Shown one piece after another: positions 44,944 to 56,355 of a stretch of DNA of 64,000 nt. The notes beneath the pieces are model-generated. The model saw only the letters and a program-made list of their open reading frames with translations, was not told the origin of the DNA and searched no databases. The translations under genes and the position numbers were made by a program. The stretch comes from Xanthomonas euvesicatoria pv. euvesicatoria (GTDB taxonomy: Bacteria; Pseudomonadota; Gammaproteobacteria; Xanthomonadales; Xanthomonadaceae), in contig NZ_JAJIUJ010000113.1 of NCBI RefSeq assembly GCF_020880415.1, positions 1 through 64,000 of the forward strand, written 5' to 3'. Every line of letters starts with the position of its first letter. Positions within the stretch are counted from its first letter, which is position 1.

Positions 44944-45528
44944 ATGGCAGAGAACCTTGCAGGCAACGACCGACTGATCTGGATCGATCTGGAAATGACC
45001 GGCCTGGATACCGATCGCGATTCCATCATCGAGATCGCCACCATCGTGACCGATGCGCAGTTGAACGTGCTTGCCGAGGGGCCGGAACTGGCCATTGCGC
45101 ATCCGCTGGAAACCCTGGAAGCGATGGACGAATGGAACCGCAATCAGCACCGCCGTTCGGGTCTGTGGCAGCGCGTGCTCGACAGCCAGGTGACCCACGC
45201 GCAGGCTGAAGCGCAGACGGTGGCATTCCTGAGCGAGTGGATCCGTGCCGGCGCCTCGCCGATGTGCGGCAACTCGATCTGCCAGGATCGCCGCTTCCTG
45301 CACCGTCAGATGTCGCGCCTGGAACGCTATTTCCATTACCGCAATCTGGACGTGTCCACCATCAAGGAACTCGCGCGACGTTGGGCGCCCTCGGTGGCGA
45401 ACGGGTTTGCCAAGAGTTCGGCGCATACCGCCCTGAGCGATGTGCGCGATTCGATCGACGAGTTGCGCCACTACCGTCAGTTCATGGGTGCGCTCGGTGG
45501 CGATGCTGCGGCGGGTGTGGAGGGCTGA
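44944..45528 (+). CDS. orn: oligoribonuclease
   Basis: The 194-residue DEDDh exonuclease has [20 protein letters not shown] (D, E), a [14 protein letters not shown] segment (D), and a C-terminal [21 protein letters not shown] with the catalytic His and Asp. It degrades 2-5 nt RNA and pGpG, and so finishes cyclic-di-GMP breakdown, which is important in Xanthomonas signalling. Length is normal. It begins 71 bases after tadA and ends before a strong terminator. Confidence 0.96.
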   Translation: MAENLAGNDRLIWIDLEMTGLDTDRDSIIEIATIVTDAQLNVLAEGPELAIAHPLETLEAMDEWNRNQHRRSGLWQRVLDSQVTHAQAEAQTVAFLSEWIRAGASPMCGNSICQDRRFLHRQMSRLERYFHYRNLDVSTIKELARRWAPSVANGFAKSSAHTALSDVRDSIDELRHYRQFMGALGGDAAAGVEG

Positions 45529-45690
45529 GCGTTGGCCACGGCGTTGTTGCAGGCTGTTGGCGTGTCGCCGGTGTCCCATTCCAATGGCACGCAAGCGTGC
45601 GCCAGTCGACTCCTCAGCCGACTGCGCGGGGTGCAGGTCACTCGATGGCGACCCATCCAACAAAAGCATCCGACAAGAAAGGCATCAACA

Positions 45691-45722
45691 AAAAAGGCCG
45701 CATCGTTCGATGCGGCCTTTTC
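45691..45722. terminator. bidirectional rho-independent terminator
   Basis: AAGGCCGCATCG and CGATGCGGCCTT form a long stem with TT or GTTC at the tip, flanked by an A run on the left and a T run on the right. It separates the convergent orn and mechanosensitive channel genes and can stop both. Confidence 0.93.
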
Positions 45723-45749
45723 TGCCTTTCCATCACGCCATTGTGTACG

Positions 45750-46741
45750 TCAGCGCGCCAACGAAGGCCCCTTGCTCAGGTCGCCATCGTCTGCGATGCC
45801 TTTCAGCAACAGGTCGGAGATCGGCTTGCCATCGGCATCGTGGTGATACACGTGCAGGTCGCGCTGCGGGTAGGGGATGTTGAGTCCGTTTTCCAGCAAC
45901 TGGTTGCGGATCTGCTCCAGTGTGGTGCTCTTGGCAGCGCCGAAATTGCCGTTGGTCGCATACGCGAACAACATCAGGTCCACCGTACTCTCGCCCAGGT
46001 TGGTCACCTGCACGAATGGTGCAGGCGACTCCAGGATGTTCGGGTTGTCCTTGGCGATCTGCAGCAACAGCTGCTGCGCCTTCTTCAGATCGTCTTGGTA
46101 GCCCACGCCGACCGTCACTTCCAGGCGGCGGTTGGGCAGGGTGCTGTAGTTGACGATGGGGGCGGTGGTAATCGTGCTGTTTGGCAGGGTGATCATGCGT
46201 TCGTCGAACGAACGGATCCGGGTCTGGAAGATCCGGATCTCGTCGACGATGCCTTCCTGCCCGGCGATCAACACGTGGTCGCCATCGCGCATCGGCCGCA
46301 GCACGATCAGCATCACGCCTGCGGCGATGTTGGACAGCGAATCCTTCAGGGCAAGGCCGACCGCCAGGCCTGCTGCGCCGAGCACTGCGATCAGTGAGGT
46401 CGGTGGCACACCGATCTGACTCAATGCGCTGACGAAGACCAGCACCAGCAACAACGCGTACATCACGTTGCGCAGGAAATTGGTCAGCGTGATCTCGACG
46501 CGTGCGCGGGTGAGCGCGCGGTGCAACCACTGGCTGAGTTGCCGGGCCAGCCACATGCCGACCACGACGATCAGCAGTGCCACTCCCCAGTTGACCGCGT
46601 ACTGCGCCCACGGAATGGCGGCCCAGTTGAATGCCGGCTCGCTGGTCGCGGCGGGCTTCGCGGCTGCCGCTCCTGCTGCAGCAACCGGTCTTGCAGCAGC
46701 TGCTCCTGCAGCTGCTGCCCACATCGCACCCATCAGTCCCA

Positions 46742-46742
<1 letters not shown>
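45750..46742 (-). CDS. MscS-family mechanosensitive channel
   Basis: The 330-residue protein has an Ala-rich N-terminus, three membrane segments (YAVNWGVALLIVVVGMWLAR; VMYALLLVLVFVSALSQIG; SLIAVLGAAGLAVGLALKD) and the MscS beta domain (LRPMRDGDHVLIAGQEGIV, then ITLPNSTITTAPIVNYS). The third helix has the Gly/Ala pore pattern. It releases solutes at hypo-osmotic shock. Its ATG overlaps the ppsA stop by one base (TGATG), so it is translationally coupled to ppsA, an unusual partner. Confidence 0.92.
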
Positions 46743-49120
<2,378 letters not shown>

Positions 49121-49262
49121 GCGCGATGCTCCGTAAGGCCATCGCCCGAGCGGGCTGAATGGCCGCGACCGTAGGAAGAAGCCGCTATGATGCAGTGCAC
49201 AGCGGAGCCTGCACAAGCATGAATCCGTAAGTTTTGGACACCAGTTCAAAGAGGTGGTCTTG

Positions 49263-50084
49263 ATGTCAACAATTCGGCCGGTGTTTTACGTCTCCGATGG
49301 AACCGGTATCACCGCTGAAACGATTGGGCATAGCCTGCTCACGCAGTTCAGCGGTTTCAACTTCGTCACCGACCGCATGTCGTTCATCGATGATGCAGAT
49401 AAAGCGCGCGACGCCGCCATGCGTGTGCGCGCCGCAGGCGAGCGGTACCAGGTGCGGCCGGTCGTGGTCAATTCGTGCGTCGATCCACAATTGAGCATGA
49501 TCCTGGCCGAAAGTGGCGCGCTGATGCTGGATGTGTTCGCGCCCTTCATCGAGCCGCTGGAGCGCGAGCTCAATGCGCCGCGTCATTCGCGTGTGGGCCG
49601 CGCGCATGGCATGGTCGACTTCGAAACCTATCACCGCCGCATCAACGCGATGAACTTCGCGCTCAGTCACGACGATGGCATTGCACTCAATTACGACGAG
49701 GCCGATGTGATCCTGGTGGCAGTGTCGCGCGCGGGCAAGACCCCGACCTGCATCTATCTGGCCTTGCATTACGGCATCCGCGCCGCCAACTATCCGCTGA
49801 CCGACGAAGATCTGGAAAACGAGCAGTTGCCGCCGCGGTTGCGTAACTACCGCAGCAAGTTGTTCGGTTTGACCATTGACCCTGAGCGGTTGCAGCAAAT
49901 TCGTCAGGAGCGGCGCGCCAATTCGCGCTACAGCGCGGCAGAGACCTGCCGGCGCGAAGTCGCGATCGCCGAGCGCATGTTTCAGATGGAGCGCATTCCC
50001 TCGCTCAGCACCACCAATACCTCGATCGAAGAAATCTCCAGCAAGGTGTTGTCCACCCTGGGCCTGCAACGCGAGATGTTTTGA
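49263..50084 (+). CDS. ppsR: PEP synthase regulatory protein (bifunctional kinase/pyrophosphorylase)
   Basis: The 273-residue DUF299 protein has an N-terminal [20 protein letters not shown] and a P-loop [10 protein letters not shown]-like segment ([16 protein letters not shown]). It inactivates PpsA by ADP-dependent phosphorylation of a Thr beside the catalytic His and reactivates it by phosphate-dependent removal. An AAGAGGTGG ribosome site supports the ATG at 49263. The divergent position to ppsA (142 bases apart) is the common arrangement. Confidence 0.94.
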   Translation: MSTIRPVFYVSDGTGITAETIGHSLLTQFSGFNFVTDRMSFIDDADKARDAAMRVRAAGERYQVRPVVVNSCVDPQLSMILAESGALMLDVFAPFIEPLERELNAPRHSRVGRAHGMVDFETYHRRINAMNFALSHDDGIALNYDEADVILVAVSRAGKTPTCIYLALHYGIRAANYPLTDEDLENEQLPPRLRNYRSKLFGLTIDPERLQQIRQERRANSRYSAAETCRREVAIAERMFQMERIPSLSTTNTSIEEISSKVLSTLGLQREMF

Positions 50085-50272
50085 TCGGAGATCAGGCGTG
50101 GTCGCCGGCCCGCCGGTCGTGCGAGCGTGCGCATCGGACGGAGAGCGACCGGTGCGGTTGCGGCGGCGGCCGTTGGAGCAAAGCGGGCGGGGCAGTGCTC
50201 CGCCAAGGTAGGCCTGCCGTTGGGCCCTCGTCAATGCTGCCCGTGCGGCGGCGCAGCGTGTAGGATCGGTCC

Positions 50273-50782
50273 ATGGCGCAAGCACTGAGCAAACTCGAAC
50301 GCATTCCCAAACTGAGCCGCTTCGGCTGGCTGATGGGCTTGTATGCAGAAAACTTCCAACATCTGACCCGGCTGTTCGCCCCGGCCGATCTTGCGCCGGG
50401 CTCGTACGTGTCCTCGATTGGCGATGGCCTGAACCTGCGGCTGGACGTGATCGAATGCCACCGCTACACGGTGGAACTGCGCCTGACCTACGACCTGTGC
50501 GACCCGGTCACCGGCGAGCCGGACCCATCGGCGTATGTGCGGCTGTACCGCGATGCGCGCCAGGCCGAGACCACGCATTGCTATGTCGGTCGGCGCTGGC
50601 AGGACGTGATGGGCATGTTCCCGCCGCCGGCCGAGCTGATCAGCCACCGCATGCGCATGAATACGTTCCTGGGCAAGTGGCTGGAGTACCTGGCCGAACG
50701 CGGCCACGGCGTTGCGACCCTGCGCCTGGATACCGATCACGTGGCACCGCCGCGCCCGAATCCGCAGGCCGCCGTCGGCTGA
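50273..50782 (+). CDS. DUF1249 (YqiB-like) protein
   Basis: The 169-residue protein matches the YqiB/DUF1249 family: an LMGLYAENFQHLTRLF start, VIECHRYTVELRLTYDL, and the conserved PSAYVRLYRDARQAE. In enterobacteria the relative lies beside nudF and cpdA; its biochemical role is unknown. Here it is also followed 70 bases later by a Nudix gene, which repeats that association and supports a real functional link. Confidence 0.85.
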   Translation: MAQALSKLERIPKLSRFGWLMGLYAENFQHLTRLFAPADLAPGSYVSSIGDGLNLRLDVIECHRYTVELRLTYDLCDPVTGEPDPSAYVRLYRDARQAETTHCYVGRRWQDVMGMFPPPAELISHRMRMNTFLGKWLEYLAERGHGVATLRLDTDHVAPPRPNPQAAVG

Positions 50783-50852
50783 GCCGGCGTTACCGCCGCG
50801 TGCGGCGTGCCGCTTCGGTCATACTGATGCGCTTCGTGTCAGATCGCATGCC

Positions 50853-51341
50853 ATGCCCTATACCCCGATTGTCGCCACGCTCGGCTACCTGTTGTCGCCG
50901 GACGGCACCCAGGTGCTGATGATCCATCGCAATGCCCGTCCCGGCGACCAGCATCTGGGCAAATACAACGGCCTGGGCGGCAAGATGGAGCCGGACGAAG
51001 ACGTGCTGGCCTGCATGCGCCGCGAGATACGCGAGGAAGCCGGCGTCGACTGCGGGCAAATGCAGTTGCGCGGCACCATCAGCTGGCCCGGCTTCGGTAA
51101 GCAGGGCGAAGACTGGCTGGGCTTCGTGTTCCTGATCCACAGCTTCGACGGCACGCCCCACACCTCCAATCCGGAGGGGACGCTGGAGTGGATCGCGATC
51201 GAGCGGATGGACCAGGTGCCAATGTGGGAAGGCGACCGCCATTTCCTGCCGCTGGTATTCGATGGCGACCCGCGCCCGTTCCACGGCGTCATGCCGTATC
51301 GCGACGGGCGCATGCAGTCGTGGACGTATTCGCGGATCTGA
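50853..51341 (+). CDS. Nudix hydrolase (8-oxo-dGTP diphosphatase type)
   Basis: The 162-residue protein contains a complete Nudix box (G-K-MEPDEDVLACMRREIREEAG; the REIREE helix binds Mg2+). The N-terminal ATLGYLLSPDGTQVLMIHRN and C-terminal PMWEGDRHFLPLVFD resemble the MutT/8-oxo-dGTP diphosphatase subfamily that takes purine nucleoside triphosphates. The start at 50853 gives the expected MPYTPIVATLGY. It follows the DUF1249 gene on the same strand. Confidence 0.9.
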   Translation: MPYTPIVATLGYLLSPDGTQVLMIHRNARPGDQHLGKYNGLGGKMEPDEDVLACMRREIREEAGVDCGQMQLRGTISWPGFGKQGEDWLGFVFLIHSFDGTPHTSNPEGTLEWIAIERMDQVPMWEGDRHFLPLVFDGDPRPFHGVMPYRDGRMQSWTYSRI

Positions 51342-51699
51342 TCGCTGCGCGTGCACAACGCGATGGGGACGTGACGCCGACACCGTTCCGGCAGCTGCCC
51401 AACCGAGCCCGACTGTTGTAGGGCGATGTCCTCGACGTGCGACGGGGCAGCGGAGCAGCGCTTCCCATCCGATCGGCGAGCCGTGCCGGCTCGCGGCGCA
51501 GCACCAATTCCAGCCAGGCTCAACCGTGCGCTGTCTGACATTAATCGCGGGGAGCCTTTCGACGCTATCGAGAACGGCAGGCCTCACCCAGTTCTCCACA
51601 CCCCCTGTGGATGGACGCTGCGCAAGTCTGTGGACAAGTCCGCGCACCCCTTGCACCATCCGGCATGCGCGAGGGCTGGTCAAAATTTCGCCAGCGTGA
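51342..51699. other. intergenic region with DnaA-box-like cluster
   Basis: No gene is seen between the convergent Nudix and hydroxybutyrate dehydrogenase genes. TTCTCCACA (51592-51600), TGTGGATGG (51606-51614) and TGTGGACAA (51629-51637) differ from the DnaA box TTATCCACA (or its complement) by one, two and one base. They fall within 46 bases. A GC-rich palindrome around 51475-51495 (GCGAGCCGTGCCGGCTCGC) may end one of the transcripts. Confidence 0.4.
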
Positions 51700-52458
51700 T
51701 CATTGGGCCGTCCAGCCGCCGTCGATGGCGATGGCTTGCCCGGTGATGTTGCGCGCGGCATGCGACATCAGAAACGCCACCGTGCCGGCTAGCTCGTCGT
51801 ACTCGATGAAGGCGCCCTTGGGCATCGGCTTGAGCATCACATCGCGCACCACCGCGTCCTCGGCGATGCCGCGGGTGCGCGCCTGATCGGCAATCTGCCG
51901 CTCCACCAGCGGTGTGCGCACATAGCTGGGGCAGAGCGTGTTGACGGTGATGTCGCAATCGGCGGTTTCCAGCGCGATGACCTTGGCCAGGCCGACCAGG
52001 CCATGCTTGGCGGCGACATACGCACTTTTGTATGGGCTGGCCACCAGCGAGTGGATGCTGCCGATATTGAGGATGCGGCCATAGCCGGCTGCACGCATGC
52101 CGGGCAGCACGGCGCGACTGAGGCGTGCGGCGCCGGTGAGCATGACATCCACCAGCAGCGCCCACTGCTGCATCGGGAACTCCTCCAGTGTGGCCACATG
52201 CTGCAGGCCGGCATTGTTCACCAGTACCTGCGGGGCGCGTGATGCGTTGGCCAGTGCCTGCGCAATGCTGTCTGCATCGGTCACGTCCAACGCCAGCGCC
52301 TCGGCCGAGGCGCCTGCCTGGCGCAACGCCTCGGCCGTGCGCTCGGCGTCCGCCAGCTGCACATCGCTGACGAGTAGATGATGGCCATCGGCCGCCAGTT
52401 GGCTGGCGATACCGGCGCCAATGCCGCTGCCCGCGCCGGTGATCAGGATGCTGCGCAT
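51700..52458 (-). CDS. bdhA: 3-hydroxybutyrate dehydrogenase
   Basis: The 252-residue SDR has the NAD site ITGAGSGIG, LVNNAGLQHV, catalytic SIHSLVASPYKSAYVAAKHG (Ser, Tyr, Lys), and TVNTLCPSYVRTPLVERQI, which is characteristic of D-3-hydroxybutyrate dehydrogenase. It oxidises 3-hydroxybutyrate released from polyhydroxybutyrate to acetoacetate. It lies 0.8 kb from phaE-phaC on the other strand, which supports a shared polymer-cycle role. Confidence 0.88.
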   Translation of the reverse strand: MRSILITGAGSGIGAGIASQLAADGHHLLVSDVQLADAERTAEALRQAGASAEALALDVTDADSIAQALANASRAPQVLVNNAGLQHVATLEEFPMQQWALLVDVMLTGAARLSRAVLPGMRAAGYGRILNIGSIHSLVASPYKSAYVAAKHGLVGLAKVIALETADCDITVNTLCPSYVRTPLVERQIADQARTRGIAEDAVVRDVMLKPMPKGAFIEYDELAGTVAFLMSHAARNITGQAIAIDGGWTAQ

Positions 52459-52590
52459 CGGATGTCCTCGTGAAGTGGTGCGCGGCCGGGAGCGGTCACG
52501 CGGATCGCCAGCCTAGCCGAGTGCAGCGAAACGGTCGCCTGCATGGCGCGCGCGCGTTACCCTTTGCGCCTTGCTCACCTCAGGCTCCGC

Positions 52591-53205
52591 ATGAAACGCC
52601 ATTTTTCGATGCTGCGCGATTTCCAACTCGCGGACTGGTTCACACTTGCCAACGCGTTCTGCGGCACCGGGGCGGTGTTTGCGGCCATGCGGTTCCTGCA
52701 AGAGGGGCATCGCGGCGATCTGCTGCTTGGCATGGCCTTGATCCCGCTGGCGTTCGTGTTCGATGCGCTGGACGGGCACGTGGCGCGCTGGCGCAAAGCG
52801 TCTTCCACACTGGGGCGCGAACTGGATTCGCTGGCAGACGTGATCTCCTTCGGCGTGGCGCCGGCGGCGCTGGGCTACGCCTGCGGCATGCGCGGCGGTT
52901 GGGACTGGCTGGTGCTGAGCTACTTCGTCTGCTGCGGGGTCAGCCGCCTGGCCCGCTACAACGTCACCGCCGAAGAGATCGCTGGCGAGGCCGACAAGGT
53001 GCCGTATTTCGAAGGCACGCCCATTCCGACCAGCCTGGTATTGGTGATCCTGCTCGCCGTTGCCGCCAGCAGCGGGCATATCGGCGACACCTTGTGGTGG
53101 GGGCAATGGCAGCTGGGGCCGTGGCAGTTCCATCCGCTGGTGCTGCTATTTGCGGTGTCCGGCTCGCTGATGATCAGCAAGACGCTGCGTATCCCCAAGC
53201 CCTGA
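52591..53205 (+). CDS. pssA: CDP-diacylglycerol-serine O-phosphatidyltransferase
   Basis: The 204-residue membrane protein carries the CDP-alcohol phosphotransferase motif (DALDGHVARW, then GRELDSLAD: D-G-x2-A-R-x8-G-x3-D-x3-D). It has about six hydrophobic segments. It makes phosphatidylserine, the precursor of phosphatidylethanolamine. The start at 52591 (MKRHFSMLRDF) is preferred; 52543 is in frame but gives an Arg-rich leader. Confidence 0.9.
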   Translation: MKRHFSMLRDFQLADWFTLANAFCGTGAVFAAMRFLQEGHRGDLLLGMALIPLAFVFDALDGHVARWRKASSTLGRELDSLADVISFGVAPAALGYACGMRGGWDWLVLSYFVCCGVSRLARYNVTAEEIAGEADKVPYFEGTPIPTSLVLVILLAVAASSGHIGDTLWWGQWQLGPWQFHPLVLLFAVSGSLMISKTLRIPKP

Positions 53206-53259
53206 GCGGCACACCGCCACGCACGCGGTAGGATGGCTGGGTAAAGGTCACTGGACGGG

Positions 53260-54486
53260 ATGATGGCAAGCAGCGGTTCGGACAACGGCAACTTCGACGA
53301 CAAGGCGCGCCAGTATTGGGCTGCCTGGGGAGATGCCATGCGCCACGGCCAGGCCGGCGCCGCCGCGCAACAACCACCGCCCGCGTCCGGTAGCGATGCT
53401 CCGCAGGATTGGCGCAAGGCCGTGGATTGGTGGTCGCAGTTGCTGCCCACCCAGGCCGCCCCGCAGGCGCAGGAGGCCATCGACCGCTTTCGCACCCAGG
53501 CCGGTGACTGGTTCGGGACCATGCAGCAGGTGGCCGCGCAGTTTGCCGGGCGCGACACCTCGGCCAATGAAGTGGCCGAGGCCTGGCGCCAGGCCGTACA
53601 AGGGCAGGGCGAACAGCTGATGCAGTGGACCTTGGGTTCGCTGCGCGGCGGCAGCCCAGGCGGGTTCGACCCATGGCTGCAGGACGCGGTGCAGGCGCTG
53701 CAGAAGTGGCGCGAGGAAAATGCGCCCTGGCTGGACATGCCGGCGTTCGGATTGAACCGCAACCACCAGTCGCGCCTGCAGAAACTGGCACGCGCACAGC
53801 AGGAGTTCCAGGCCCAGTCGGAGGCCTATGGCGAGCAACTCAAGGCGGCGATCGAGCAGGCGTTCGCGCGCTTCGCGTCCAAGCTGAGCGAGCACGAGAG
53901 CAGCGGTAGCCAGTTGACCAGCGCCCGCGCCCTGTTCGATCTGTGGATCGAGGCGGCTGAAGAATCCTATGCCGATGTCGCCTTGTCGGAGCAGTTCCGC
54001 AAGGTGTACGGCGGTTTTGCCAATGCGCACATGCGTCTGCGCGCTGCGCTGCAGGAAGAGGTCGAGCAACTCAGCGAACGCTTCGGCATGCCCACACGTT
54101 CGGAGATGGACGCCGCGCATCGGCGCATTGCCGAACTGGAACGCCTGGTCAGGCGGATGCTGCGTAACGTAGCTTCACCGGCAAGCAAGCCCGCTGCGGC
54201 GCCGCAGCCTGAACCGGTGCCACCGGTGGCGGGCAAGCGCGCGTCGTCGGCCAGGGCCAGTGCGGCAGCGCGGCCGGCGGGGGCAGCACGGGCAGTCAAG
54301 CCGGATGCATCCAGGAAGGCGTCCGTCGACAGGACCGCGACGAAAAAAGCGGCTCCGAAACAGGCGCCAGCGGTCTCCAAGTCGACGAAAACGACCTCGG
54401 TCAAGAAGCGCGGTGGGGCGAAATCCCCGCCCAAGCCTGCGGACCGTAAACCCGCTGCAGGTAAAAAACGTGGAGCGCAGGCATGA
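53260..54486 (+). CDS. phaE: class III PHA synthase subunit PhaE with histone-like tail
   Basis: Residues 1-300 match PhaE: FDDKARQYWAAWGDAMRHG at the start, FGLNRNHQSRLQKLARAQQE, and YADVALSEQFRKVYGGFANAHM, ending in a coiled coil (RRIAELERLVRRML). PhaE is needed with PhaC to polymerise 3-hydroxyacyl-CoA. The last ~100 residues are Lys/Ala/Pro-rich (KPAAAPQPEPVPP, then TKKAAPKQAPAVSKSTKT, ending KKRGAQA), like histone H1 or the PhaF phasin tail. The stop overlaps the phaC start by four bases. Confidence 0.9.
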   Translation: MMASSGSDNGNFDDKARQYWAAWGDAMRHGQAGAAAQQPPPASGSDAPQDWRKAVDWWSQLLPTQAAPQAQEAIDRFRTQAGDWFGTMQQVAAQFAGRDTSANEVAEAWRQAVQGQGEQLMQWTLGSLRGGSPGGFDPWLQDAVQALQKWREENAPWLDMPAFGLNRNHQSRLQKLARAQQEFQAQSEAYGEQLKAAIEQAFARFASKLSEHESSGSQLTSARALFDLWIEAAEESYADVALSEQFRKVYGGFANAHMRLRAALQEEVEQLSERFGMPTRSEMDAAHRRIAELERLVRRMLRNVASPASKPAAAPQPEPVPPVAGKRASSARASAAARPAGAARAVKPDASRKASVDRTATKKAAPKQAPAVSKSTKTTSVKKRGGAKSPPKPADRKPAAGKKRGAQA

Positions 54487-55559
54487 AAGGTCCGTTGGGA
54501 TTCAGTGCCGAAGACCTGATGCAGGAAACCTTGTCGATGCAACGCAAGTTGCGCGAAGGGCTCAAGTTGCTGCCGGGCGTGGACGATGTGGATTATGGCG
54601 TCACCGAGCGCGAAGAAATCTGGCGCGATGGCAAGGTGGTGCTATACCGCTTCATCGGCGAGCAGGCACCGGTGGCAAAGACGCCGCTGCTGATTGTCTA
54701 TGCATTGGTCAATCGCCCCTACATGGTCGATCTGCAGGCGGATCGCTCGCTGGTGAAGGGGCTATTGAGTCACGGCCAGGATGTCTACGTGCTGGATTGG
54801 GGCTACCCGGACCGCTCCGAGCGCTACCTCACGCTGGAAGATTATTTGCTGCGCTACATCGACGGTGCGGTGGATCACCTGCGGGCGCAGTCGGGGCTGG
54901 AAGCGGTCGATGTGCTCGGCATCTGTCAGGGCGGCACGTTTTCGTTGTGCTACGCCGCGCTGCAACGCGACAAGGTGCGCAACCTGATCACCATGGTGAC
55001 ACCGGTGGATTTCCATACTCCCGACAACATGCTGTCCAACTGGGCGCGCATGGTCGATGTGGATCTGTTCGTGGACACGATGGGCAACGTGCCGGCGGAC
55101 CTGATGAACGCCAGTTACCTGATGCTCAAGCCGTTCCGGCTGAATCTGCAGAAATACGTGGGCCTGCTCGACATCCTCGACGACAAGCAGGCGCTGGAGG
55201 ATTTCCTGCGCATGGAAAAGTGGATCTTCGATTCGCCCGACCTGGCCGGTGAGGCCTTCCGCGAATTCGTCACGTTGTTCTATCAGCGCAACGGGTTGGT
55301 CACCGGGCAGGTGAGCATCGGGGGACAGGCAGTCGATCTGCAGGTGCTCGACATGCCGGTGCTGAATATCTACGCCGAACACGACCACTTGGTGCCGCCG
55401 GATGCCTCACGGGCGCTAGGAGGGCTGGTCGGCAGCGACGACTACAGCGAACTGAGCTTCCGTGGCGGGCACATCGGAATCTATGTCTCCGGGCGTGCGC
55501 AGCGCGAGGTGCCGGTGGCAATCCATCGCTGGTTGCAGGAACGCGGCGGCAATGCCTGA
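54483..55559 (+). CDS. phaC: class III poly(3-hydroxyalkanoate) synthase catalytic subunit PhaC
   Basis: The 358-residue protein has the lipase-like box GICQGG with nucleophile C148, an Asp in YAEHDHLVPPDASR, and a His in GGHIGIYVSG, the catalytic triad of PHA synthases. The short length is typical of class III enzymes that need PhaE. It polymerises 3-hydroxybutyryl-CoA on granules. It is translationally coupled to phaE by ATGA. Confidence 0.95.
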   Translation: MKGPLGFSAEDLMQETLSMQRKLREGLKLLPGVDDVDYGVTEREEIWRDGKVVLYRFIGEQAPVAKTPLLIVYALVNRPYMVDLQADRSLVKGLLSHGQDVYVLDWGYPDRSERYLTLEDYLLRYIDGAVDHLRAQSGLEAVDVLGICQGGTFSLCYAALQRDKVRNLITMVTPVDFHTPDNMLSNWARMVDVDLFVDTMGNVPADLMNASYLMLKPFRLNLQKYVGLLDILDDKQALEDFLRMEKWIFDSPDLAGEAFREFVTLFYQRNGLVTGQVSIGGQAVDLQVLDMPVLNIYAEHDHLVPPDASRALGGLVGSDDYSELSFRGGHIGIYVSGRAQREVPVAIHRWLQERGGNA

Positions 55560-55672
55560 GATGGCTGCCTGCACGCCGCGCAGGTGACTGCGCCAAGCAG
55601 GCCGGGCGGCCATCACGATCTGCAGCGGCCGCGTTTTCTAGACTGTTGGCTACGTCTTGCAGGAGTCCTGCC

Positions 55673-55870
55673 ATGTCTACCACCACGTTGTCCCGCTCCC
55701 TCAACGACCGCATGATCGCCGGTGTCGTTGGCGGCATTGCGCGTCGTTTTGGCTGGAGCTCGACGCTGCTGCGTGTGTTGTTCGTCATCGTGTCGATTGC
55801 CTCGGCCGCGTTTCCCGGCATCCTGGTGTATCTGATTCTGTGGCTGCTGATCCCCAACCAGGCCGATTGA
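55673..55870 (+). CDS. PspC domain protein
   Basis: The 65-residue protein is a single PspC domain: SLNDRMIAGVVGGIARRFGW and a membrane segment (VLFVIVSIASAAFPGILVYL) ending LILWLLIPNQ. PspC domains act in envelope-stress responses; stand-alone small PspC proteins are common and of uncertain role. AGGAG precedes the start. The next gene follows 8 bases later. Confidence 0.88.
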   Translation: MSTTTLSRSLNDRMIAGVVGGIARRFGWSSTLLRVLFVIVSIASAAFPGILVYLILWLLIPNQAD

Positions 55871-55878
55871 AGCCGGTA

Positions 55879-56355
55879 ATGCGCGGCCTGCCTGCACTGC
55901 AGGTGCTGGGCGCGTTGTGGACGCTGCCCAATACCTTGATCGGGCTCTCGATCGGCGCGGCCGGCTGGTGTTTCGGCGCGCGTCCCGTCTGGTCGCCGCG
56001 GGAACATGCAGTGGTCTTCCACGCCTGGCCGTGGGGTCCGGGGGGCGCAATGACGTTGGGCAACGTGATCCTGCTGAAAGGTGCATCGCTGGACCTGCAG
56101 TGCAGCACCTACGCGCACGCCGCAGGCCGTTGCCAGCATCCACCGGTGCGCCTGGGCGACCACGAGCGCGCGCATGTCTATCAGTACATGCTGCTTGGGC
56201 CGCTGTTCCTGCCCATGTATGTTCTGTGCGGCGGCATCCACGTGCGCAATCCGCTGGAGCGGGCTGCCGATACCTATGCGATGCACGGCCACGGTTGGTG
56301 GCCGTGGGGGATTCAACCCAAGCGCGCGAAGCCGAACAATTCGGACAGCGGGTGA
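55879..56355 (+). CDS. hypothetical protein with HERAH motif and membrane segments
   Basis: The 158-residue protein has a hydrophobic N-terminus (LGALWTLPNTLIGLSIGAAG), a second hydrophobic part (YMLLGPLFLPMYVLCGGIHV) and, between them, DHERAHVYQ, a zincin-like H-E-x-x-H motif. A third His/Glu near the ERAADTYAMHGHGW region could complete a metal site. I do not recognise the family; a membrane metalloprotease or metal-binding protein are both possible. It follows the PspC gene by 8 bases, and its 3' end overlaps the convergent FAD oxidoreductase gene by 43 bases. Confidence 0.7.
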   Translation: MRGLPALQVLGALWTLPNTLIGLSIGAAGWCFGARPVWSPREHAVVFHAWPWGPGGAMTLGNVILLKGASLDLQCSTYAHAAGRCQHPPVRLGDHERAHVYQYMLLGPLFLPMYVLCGGIHVRNPLERAADTYAMHGHGWWPWGIQPKRAKPNNSDSG

